DNA from: Cochliopodium minus
Lineage: Eukaryota; Discosea; Himatismenida; Cochliopodiidae
NCBI GenBank assembly: GCA_024220525.1
Contig: JAMYWO010000402.1
Location: 12,895 to 30,834 of the forward strand
DNA: 17,940 nucleotides
Reading direction: 5' to 3'
The notes below the pieces were generated by a model. The model did not search any database. It saw only the letters and a program-made list of their open reading frames with translations, and had not been told where the DNA came from. Positions 1 through 8,989 of the stretch are shown here, piece by piece. Within the stretch, counting starts at the first letter, position 1. Each line of letters starts with the position of its first letter. Both the position numbers and the translations under genes were made by a program.

Positions 1-2
1 AA

Positions 3-305
3 GAATCTAAAGAAGAAGAATCTAAAGAAGAACAAAAAGAAGAAATCAACAAGGCAGATGATGTTCAAAAAGAATCCAAAGAAGAATCAAAAGAATCTAA
101 AGAAGTAGAATCAAAAGAAGAATCTAAAGAGAGTCTTAATCCTGCTCAATCAAAGTCTGAAGAAGTTGCTCAACAAGAATCTACTTCTCAAGTAAAATTG
201 ACTGAACAAGAAAAATCTGCAGTTGAACAACAATCACCAAAACAAGAAGATTCTAATTCCCCTCAAGAAATTGAAGAGGGAGAAGAAGAGAAAAAAAAGA
301 AATAA
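3..305 (+). CDS. 3' end of a Glu/Lys/Ser-rich low-complexity protein (partial)
   Basis: This is an open frame entering from the left edge and ending at TAA 303-305, about 100 codons. It is dominated by Glu, Lys, Ser and Gln, begins with imperfect repeats of the type ESKEE, and ends in an acidic then basic tail (EIEEGEEEKKKK). No domain, signal peptide or membrane segment is visible, and no family can be named from this piece. It is probably the disordered tail of a larger protein whose start lies outside the window. It is convergent with the Furry gene, with 160 bp between the two stop codons. The frame itself is secure; whether it is one exon of a spliced gene cannot be seen. Confidence 0.75.
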   Translation, partial: ESKEEESKEEQKEEINKADDVQKESKEESKESKEVESKEESKESLNPAQSKSEEVAQQESTSQVKLTEQEKSAVEQQSPKQEDSNSPQEIEEGEEEKKKK

Positions 306-465
306 ATAAAATTAAAAACTTACTTTAAAACCTTTATACAAATGTTATTTTTGGTTTTTAAAAAGTTTTCTTGAATAATCAAAGAGGAAAACCAAGAAAT
401 TAAATAAAAAAGTTTTTTATTATTATTATATAAAAAAGTAACAAAATTTTTTTTTTTTTTGAATA
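306..465. other. Convergent intergenic spacer
   Basis: This is the A/T-rich gap between the stop of the left-edge gene and the stop of the Furry gene, and must hold both 3' UTRs. It contains a T12 run (449-460) and a 9-bp inverted repeat with a one-base loop (403-411 and 413-421). In sequence this AT-rich the hairpin may be chance. I see no gene here. Confidence 0.6.
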
Positions 466-3400
466 TTATTCAAAATCATCGAGAACACTATCTAAATCAA
501 TGTTAGAGCTCAAATCCAAACCAGATGCAAGTTGAGATAAATCTGAAAAATCATTTTCTTTTTCTTGTGATTTGGAATCCTCAGTAGTTTCATCCTCACT
601 CTCATCCTCGCTCTCATCCTCATCTTGCTCAGAAGATTGCCAATCGAAAGAATCAAAATCGTCTTCATCAAACAAACCAGATTGCTTGATATAATTAGAT
701 AAAAGATCAAGATAACAATCTGACATACGAAACTTTTGAAGATAAAGATCACGAAGCTTCTCGGTGATTTTATCAGTAGCAGAATGGAAGAGATTGGAAG
801 AAGGAGATTGAGGATTTTGTTCGTATTTCTTGACAAGAGTATCACGAATATTGGAAGGGAGATCGATTTGTTCAGGAGCATTATCTACAAGATATTTTTC
901 GCAAATGTTTTTGGCTTCCTTAGATGCTTTGTTAGTATCGGAAAAGTGAGAAAAAGTTTGAACAGCATCATAAAAGGAGATTTCATTGGAAACAATCTTG
1001 TTATCGTTCAAAAATTGCTCGAAAAAGTATCTCTGTTTCTGATCTGTAAGCAAAGTCTGAATGTTGATAACACTAAAGCTGTCAAACTCTTGAGAGTACA
1101 TCCCTTGCTTCATAGAACCTCCTTTAAAACGAGGAGTGGTACGAAGAGAAGATTTCTTTCTAGGAGAAGAAACCTGCTTGGTAGTGCCAAAATTACCCAA
1201 CTCCAACTTTGGGACGCCAACAAACTTCTTTTCGGAAGGAATGCTTTGCAAATCAGTCTTTTCGGTGTTTTTAGGAGAATTGTTGTTGCTGTGACTGAGA
1301 GAGATGCTAGGGATGACAACATCGTTGCTGGAAGGATGTCTTTTCCTGTTGAGATTATCTTTGGAGTGTTTGGGTTTGTCTTCCTTCTCCTTTTTGAGCA
1401 AATGATTGAGAGATTTGGAAGTTTGTTTGATCGATTTCATCTGAGAAGGAGGCTTGAAAGGTTTGAGAAGTGGCTCGATGTTCCCCGAAAACAGAGTATA
1501 AGTGAGTCGGACAGCACGCCCCAAAAGTTCTTTGGCCAAAGGACTTTGGATCAAAGAAGCTTCACGCAAAGTAGTCCCAAAATGCCCCACAAGCTTATTG
1601 GTGAACTCGGAAATGTTCTCTTCCTCTTTTTTGAAGATACAGTTCACAACATTCAACACGGAATTGGAATAGTTTATTTTGCTGACTTTTACAATGATTT
1701 TTTCGTACAAAAAGCCGATGATGTGAGAAAGAGATCTTCCGTCAACGTTGTAAATTTCCGAGACGATGGTATCGACGAATCCATCACCATTGTCGTTGAA
1801 ATTTCCCTCAGAATAAGACAAAAGAGCCTTGATGGAAAGAGGATAAGGAGCATCCGCCTTCTCGAGTTGCTGTGCAAACTCTTTGGCTCTCAAAAACCCA
1901 CTTTTCTCTTCCTCGTCTGTGGAATGGAAGACGTAGATCAATTGGTAATGAAACCAAGGCAAAACGCTCATGATGTTCACTGCGAATCTCTTGTCATCGT
2001 TGTTCAATCTGTCGACCATTTCAGGAGGAGAGATGTTAGGCAACATTACGGCCAATCTGCAGGCAGTGTTGGAAGTTTGTTTGCGATAAAGATCGATCAA
2101 GAGACGATGTTGAATACCAGTAAATCCAAAGTCAGAGCAGTATTGAAGGAAAAGTTGTTGGTACTCTGGAACGGACGAAAAATTGGAGTAAAAGTTGTTG
2201 GAAAACAGTTTGATGGTTATGTCGTATGCCAATGGATGCAGGTTGATCAAATAACTGTTTCCTTCTGATTTGAGGATGGCCATGGCTAGCCAGAACATTC
2301 TGTGAAGCTCGTAAAAGTCTTCGAGGAATGGGATGGACTTGAGGAGAGTCAGCAAGATCTGTTCTGCTTTTCCGAACAACAGGAGGGTGTTTTTGTCTTG
2401 TTGTTCGTCTTCTTTTTGTGACTTTTTGATGTATTCCAAGCTTCTGAAAATATCCCTCAAACGAGCAATCAAAGTAAAGCTTGTATCATTTGTAATTGGC
2501 TCCAAAATCTAATTCAAAAAGTGCATAAATGATCAATGAAAAAAAAATATTTTTAAAAATGAATTTCTTTTTACAGATTTGTATATTTCCAAAGCAGTGA
2601 TGGAAAGTTTGTTATCTTTTGAATTTTTAAACCAAGAAAAAGCTTCTTGTCCCCACTTTGCTATCAAATTAGGTTTGATGATCTCAAAACACTGACAAAT
2701 GTTAGTGACTAGTTCGCTTGGTTTGATAGGTTTGGAAGCCCAAGGCTCCAAAACTTTAAACTCTTCGTTGTACTGCATTTCATGTTGTAAAGTCATTTGA
2801 GTTCTGGTAGTTTCTAGTATCACTTTTTTCTTTTCTTCGAAATGAGAAGAGTATCTGTAGGCAGCCCAATCGATTTCAAAGTTTTGGATTTCGATGGAAT
2901 AGATGATGGAATCCAACGTTCCGATGAGATCGATTGCATTGTCTCCCTTGCTTTTGTTGTTATCGAGAGAAGTTTTGATGGAAATGAAGATACTTTTCAA
3001 CAACTCCAAAATGCTGTGAGATTGATTACTGAATCCAGTGTTAAATCCTTCCAAAATCGCATAGTTTATCAGAATGGAATAATGAGGAACAAGATGTTTT
3101 GGAGGTTCTCTTAAAATGTCGATGATGATCAAGGAAGATACAAGAGGCAAGCTGAGTTTATCATTCCCTCTCTTTTGTTGATTATCATCTTTGACAGGAG
3201 ATGTCATTTCATCTGAATTTTCGGTGGAATCAGATTCATCTTCTGGATCGATTCTGCTTTCTGTTCTGGGTTTCAACTTGCTGTCAGTAGTACTTTCAAA
3301 AAAGCTTGATCCAAGAGAAAATTTGATTCCGCTAAAAGAAAGATTGGTGACAAGAGGCAAAACTCCTTTTTCAGGATTGATTTTGTAAAGATGCAAAATG

Positions 3401-6400
3401 ATCGTTCTGGCTATCTCCAAATGTTCTTCGAAAAGACATGCTTTTGTCAATAAATAATCGATGCACATTTGTAGATTGTTTGGAGAGTGAGAAAGAGATC
3501 CCCAAAGAACGAGAACATCGTCGGACATGTGTTTAAACTCTGGATAGGTAATTCTGTGATAGATTCTCGAAAGGAAAACATCTTCAGAATCTAAGAGCAA
3601 ATTTGATACTTTTTTAGTTCCTGAATAAACCCCAGAATCTCCCAGATTAATGTTCTGTGACCAAGAACTAAGAAACAAAATGACCCACTTTTTCATGGAA
3701 TAAGAATTTATGGAATCCCATCTTAGAAAAGATTCTTTGAAGATGTATTCAGTGTAAGAAGGTCTGTACTTTGCAATTATTTCGGAAATCTTTAGTGCTG
3801 TTTCTTTAGAAGAAGAGATAGCTTTTGGATTGAATGTTTTTCTTAGAGAAAGCAAACTTTCATGAAGAAAAGATGTGTTTTTCCATTCGTTGTCTTCTTT
3901 ATCTCTATAATTTGTTACAGTGGCAATAGTAAACAAGGAGCTGGTGACCAAAGCAGAAGGGACAAAAGGAGAAATTCTGCAAAGAAATTCATATGATTTA
4001 GATCTTATGATAGGATTGACATGAGACATGTTAAACAATGCCAAGTGCCACAAGGATCCAGAAAACACAGAAACTTCTTTGGAAAAAGAAAGATCTTCTT
4101 CAGATGCCGTAGAATTGTTCAGATCTTTTGCTTTTGCATTGTCCAATGTCTTTTGTTGTAAATAGTTGGACATGTCCATGGTGATGCCTGATCTAGGGGC
4201 GTTGGTTTCGGAGAAGGGAAGAAAGATGTCATAAAGAGAATTGATGTAAATTATGGATTCTTCGGTAGATGAAACATAAAAGTTCTTGAAGAAAGTTTCA
4301 TTCAAAGTTAATTTTCCAAAATGATATCCTATTTATTTTAAAATAAAAAGTTTTGAATTTAATAAACATTAAAGTTGAAAATTTTTTTATTTTACCAATA
4401 AGCCAACGAAAGATTTTGAATCCTCTGTGTTCAGCATAAACTGCCCACTTTACCAAATCACTGTTCAATTCATTTTCTTGACCAATAAAAGGACCAAGTT
4501 GTGCAATACTCTCAATAGCATAGTTGGCAGCCAAATGAGTTTGTTGGATGAGTTGACCCACTTGTTTCTTTTTGTTTTCTTTTTGGTGCTCGTCTTTGAG
4601 GGTTTTGATCACTCTGTTTATTTCTTCGTTTTCAGATTTGACTCTTTCAGTACTCCAAACACCATACCCACACCAACCCAAGAGCTTGTGTACTTTAGAA
4701 ACTCTTTCATTGATAGACCACAACTTTGCGATCAAGTGATTAGGTTGGAATCTGTTTCTCAGAGGACCTGTGGTACTGCAAGCATCCAACTTGAAGATTG
4801 CATCTGATACTCTCTTTAATAACATGCAATCGTCAAGAAAGTAGGTTCCAATCGAAGTGGTTGGGAGCTTACTTGGAGGTTGAGAAAAGAATTCGTGAGA
4901 TTTTTTGAAGATTTCTATGATGATTGGTAAAATGACAGGCTTTGAAAACTCTTCCTCCAAAACTTTTGGAAAGAGAGGATTTTGTACAATCTTACGCATC
5001 ACCCCGACCATGTGTGGTTGAATTTTGAGTTTGTTGCTCTTTGATAAGGTCTTGTTCCACTCTGAAAGAGATTTAAGAAGAAAACCAAGACTACTCCAAT
5101 GAGCAGATCCTGCAGCTATTTTAATGGCATCCACTACAGAATTTTCGTTTGTGACCAACATCTGATCCCAAAACTTTGAATCGATCAACCAATCTCTGAT
5201 CTGCTCTTCTATTTTCATTTTGGTTTCATTCCACATGTATTTCTTTGAACTCAAATAAGTTGGAACACCAAACAAAGAAAGAGATAAAGACCAATAGTTT
5301 CTCAAAGTGGAGATATTGAAACGATCTCCTATTTCAGGTCTCTTACTCTTTGTAGAAGCAAATTTCAAGAGTTTATTTACATTGGAGCGAGTGACGATCC
5401 TTCTGACTCTTTCTAATGGAGCTTGCCCAGATTCATCAACGATTGCATTACCTAATTCAGCCAAAACGTATGTCCAGATTTTGGTATGAGTACTTTGGGA
5501 GACTTCCTCTATTTTGGGTAAAGGAGAATTAATGGAAAGAACGACTGTTTTGGGAACTCCGTTGGCAGAATCTAGCAAATAACTGTACCTTGCTTTCTCC
5601 ATGATGTCTTGCTCACAACTGTCCAAAACATAAGCAATGTTTCTTGAAGAGGAAAGACAACTCAACGCGTGAACCAATTCAAGAACAAGTGAATGCACCA
5701 AATAACTAGGATGAGCCAAATAAATAAAGACAGATGCTTCTATTTCACCTGTAATGATTTCGAACTCTGTGTTGGTTACATCAACATTCACCATCTGACT
5801 AAGATCTTCCTTTCCAAGAGAAATGGATCTCAATTTCTTTTCGTTATCTATTGTTTTCTTCTCTCCGTTTGAATATTTTTGGTAGATCCAAATATCTATC
5901 GCAAGCAAAATTTGTCTCAGGATCGCTCTGATTGAATAGATGTCATCCCAATCACATTCTTCGAGTGTGGTGATCAAATGTTGCAAAACCTTTTCTCTAA
6001 AAACAGGTTCTTTGATCATAACTTCTTGAATAGTATGTGAGAACGACTCTGCCAACAATCCAGAACTGTGCCTCAAAAGTTTACTGTATTGCATAAGTTT
6101 TTGTACATTTGTTTTGGATAAAACCTTTTTTTTTTAAAAAAAAAATAAATTGGTTTGATTTAACTTTATTTTTAAGACTTTCTTACCAATGGGATAGCTC
6201 TGACAGATTCTCTGAAAACTGCCAACATTCTGCTTTGTTCTGGTGTTTCTGGTTTTTTCTCTTTCTTTGGTAAATCAGTATAGAGAGTTTCTTGAGTTTT
6301 TTTGGAACTAATGTCAGTGACTTTTCCAGATCTAAGCCATTCTAATACCATCTCCTTGATTTTTCTGTCGTTTTTAGAAACAGCTTTAGAAAGTTGATTA

Positions 6401-8778
6401 TCAGGTTGTCTCTTGATGATAGTTTTCCAACGTTCAATAGAGTTTACAACTTTAGTTAATTGAAGAGTATCATCTCCTTCTACATTGGAAAGAACAATGT
6501 TTTTGGAAAGGTGAGTAGTGAGTGGAAAAATCTCTTCAACACTTCCCATCTGGTCAATCCCAACAGAAGAATCACAAGTCAGCAAAAGATTCAAGACCAA
6601 AGGCTCCAAACCTTGTTTTGCTCTTTCAAGAGAAAGGGTGTGTATTTTGTGATCAATGATCATTGGGTAATTGAGGCTTTCTGGTTTTGGATTACATCCT
6701 GCACTTTCCCAAAATCCAGAATTTTCATCCAGAATTCTCTTTGTTACAATGATAGCAATCAAATTATGGAAAGGTTGTTTATCGTTGTACATGGCAGGGA
6801 GGACTTTGGTAATTACATAAGTCAAACTGTGCGCAGCAATTTGTAGGAGGATCTGCACCAATTGTTCGATACATTCTTCTCCATTTGGAATGATCTTCCC
6901 TTTTTTGAAAATGGATTCAACGACAGTAGAAAGATACTTCTCCAAAAAGTTTCCAAGATGTCCCAAAGGAACGAAAGCATAAGGTAATGTCAAATCAGGA
7001 GATACTTTGCTTTTCATTTTTTCTGGTTTATAAGGAGCACGAGGAGGTAAATACTTTCCTCTCAACAACATCAATGTAGCATTCAACCAAAACTGTACCT
7101 CCTTTCCGCTGGAAATCCCCTTTGCTATCTTCTTTGAGAAAAACTTGTTAAAATTGTCTTGAAAGTGTTGAACATTCCCACAAGCCAAAATAACTACTTC
7201 CAATTGTACAACTGCTTTTTTGACTTCTGCCATTTTCTTCCATTTTTTTGCTTGTGAAATGATTTCTTGTACCTTTTTTTTTTGTTTTAAATAAAGTTGA
7301 GACATTTGAATGAAAATTTAGATAATTTGTTTACCTCACTCCAGAATTGAATGAGATCAAGTGTATGTAAGAACTGACTCAAATTGAATACCAATCTGGA
7401 TTTGATTTTTGGATTTTTCGCATTGTTGATCATTGAAACAAACTCGGATATTGTTCCTTTTGCGGTTGACAGATAACTTCCTGATTGAATCTTTGATTTA
7501 AGAAAGATAAATTAAAATTTCTTTCAATCGATAGATTTTCTTTTTTTTTTTTACAGGAACAGTAATCCATTCTAATCCTTTGAAATTCGCCAAAACAACA
7601 TCCACTTCTTTTGGCATAGCCGCTTGTGAAATCAAATGATCCAATGATACTCTTTTTGAATTAAGACATATTTTTTGTTATATTGATTGATATTTTAGGA
7701 AATCATCATATATTGGTTATAATATTTAATATTTTTGTTTAAATTAATGATTTATATTTCGATATATTCTTTTATTTTTATTGTTGAAATCAGAAATTTA
7801 CCCACATCTTGTTAAAATTGAAACAATTTTCTTCCATTGATTCGATATATTTGATCTCATTGTATTCCATATTAGGACAGGAATTTTGCTTCTACAAATT
7901 TTTAAATTAATATTTGTTAAATCAGTCCCCAATCTCTTTTTAAAAAATGAAGAAATAATTTTACATTGGAGCTCTTGGCTTGAAAAATACGAATGCCAAT
8001 TCTTTCAAAGTTATTTTAATTGTTGCGTCAATATATTCATCACCCCATTCATCAAGTACATTTGACAATAAATCAGCAATACAAAGATCAGTTATTGTTT
8101 CCTTTTAATAATAATTTTAAAATAAGAATGGATGATATTGAGAGGTAGTAAATTTTGTTTGAATTATAAGGGTATAATAAATAAAATATAATATTTTTTT
8201 TTTTGTGTTGATGATACATACAATTAGTTCAAATATTTCAGGTTCTTTGGATCTTCTATGATTTGATAAAAAATTTGAGAATGTGAATTTTTGTGGGGAG
8301 ATATAACTGAGATTAGGAAGATAATAATTAGAATGATTTTTCTTCCATTCATCCGATAAAAATGGCAACCATCCAAATATCATTTTGATGGTATCTTCTA
8401 TACATTTTGAGCTCATCACACAAAAATTTCTTATAGAATCATCATAAAATTCAGAATTCCTTGGAAAATTTGCCCACAGTTGAAATTGGGCATCTTCAAT
8501 CTATTTTTTCAAAAGGATTTTAAAACAATAAATTTGTATATCACGAGGCTAAAATAAACAATATTTTTTACTTTTTGTGTTTTAAATGTTGCTCTTGATA
8601 AAGTTGGTTTATTTTTGTTGAATAATTCTTCCAATTTGGATTCTTTCGCTAAATTATTATCAATTTCTCTCGATAAATTCTTTCTCAATTCAAAAAATGA
8701 TGTCGTCAAAACTGTAAAATGAGAAATAATTTCTTGATTTGACTTTTCCAATTTTTCCTTGTCTAATTCATTGTCCAT
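466..8778 (-). CDS. FRY: Furry/Tao3/Mor2-family cell-morphogenesis scaffold with C-terminal RGS domain
   Basis: I join ten exons: 8778-8572, 8500-8222, 8101-7965, 7891-7802, 7651-7555, 7490-7335, 7272-6187, 6124-4396, 4328-2575, 2508-466. All introns are GT-AG (62-150 nt) and every phase agrees, giving 2525 residues; family members run from about 2200 to 3000. Furry proteins are HEAT/Armadillo-like scaffolds that support NDR/LATS kinases with Mob cofactors in polarity, morphogenesis and mitosis. The family call rests on by-eye similarity, strongest across residues 1840-2190: ALEIYKSILEP resembles the Furry 'IFRALKQPL' block, and the following FWLAMAIL, LLIDLY, SVLPWFHYQLIYVF and ALLSY segments occur in Furry order. 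Residues 1-322 come from small exons and are more divergent. After a basic Ser-rich linker (about 2192-2324) come an RGS domain (about 2327-2450) and an acidic tail (about 2457-2491) ending LDDFE. The start ATG at 8778 is the first in frame and the upstream sequence turns A/T-rich. Confidence 0.9.
694..1065 (-). other. RGS domain encoded within the last exon of the Furry gene
   Basis: This stretch encodes residues about 2327-2450 of the Furry-like protein. It follows the RGS (regulator of G-protein signalling) pattern: an opening helix ending YFFEQFLND; SFYDAVQTF at the 'lxFwlavexf' position; then AKNICEKYLVDNAPEQIDLP, which matches the 'A..Iy..yl...Ap..iNld' block; then LFHSATDKI and the closing KFRMSDCYLDLL, which matches 'rFlkS..y..ll'. 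RGS domains bind active G-alpha subunits and usually speed their GTP hydrolysis. The domain lies in one uninterrupted exon with the end of the Furry homology, so it is not a misjoined neighbour. The usual Asn of the 'iNLd' motif is Asp here, so GAP activity is uncertain. Confidence 0.85.
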
Positions 8779-8989
8779 CGTTGATAATTTAACGTAAAAA
8801 GAAAATCAAGATTTTTTTTTTTTATTTTCAATAATTTTAAATTGGAAAGAAGATGCAGAAAAAGCCAAATTAAATTATTTGAATTCTATTAGAATTGATC
8901 TTTCAATATTTATTATCTTTCTCTAATTATTTTATATTCATAAATATAATTTCAGAAAAAAAAAAAAAAAAAAAATTGTGAAGATACGT
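8779..8989. promoter_or_regulatory. Intergenic: 5' flank of the Furry gene and 3' flank of GH5 copy A
   Basis: This 211-bp A/T-rich gap separates two minus-strand genes. It must hold the Furry promoter and 5' UTR and the 3' UTR of GH5 copy A. A run of 20 A (8956-8975) lies just past the GH5 stop and a T run (about 8811-8823) lies upstream of the Furry ATG. I see no specific promoter motif and no gene. Confidence 0.5.

Noticed and set aside
403-421. 9-bp inverted repeat as a transcription terminator
   Set aside because: Its arms are only A and T in an A/T-rich spacer, and intrinsic hairpin terminators are not expected in nuclear genes.
736-2268. 510-codon open frame on the + strand
   Set aside because: It lies wholly antisense to the last Furry exon, whose frame encodes recognisable Furry and RGS domains. 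The antisense product is Arg/Phe-rich with no recognisable motif.
2533-7305. Several separate genes on the minus strand (starts near 7305, 6094, 4305 and 2505)
   Set aside because: The breaks are short GT-AG introns in consistent phase, and the pieces follow Furry order. Two of the apparent starts are TTG codons just inside exon borders.
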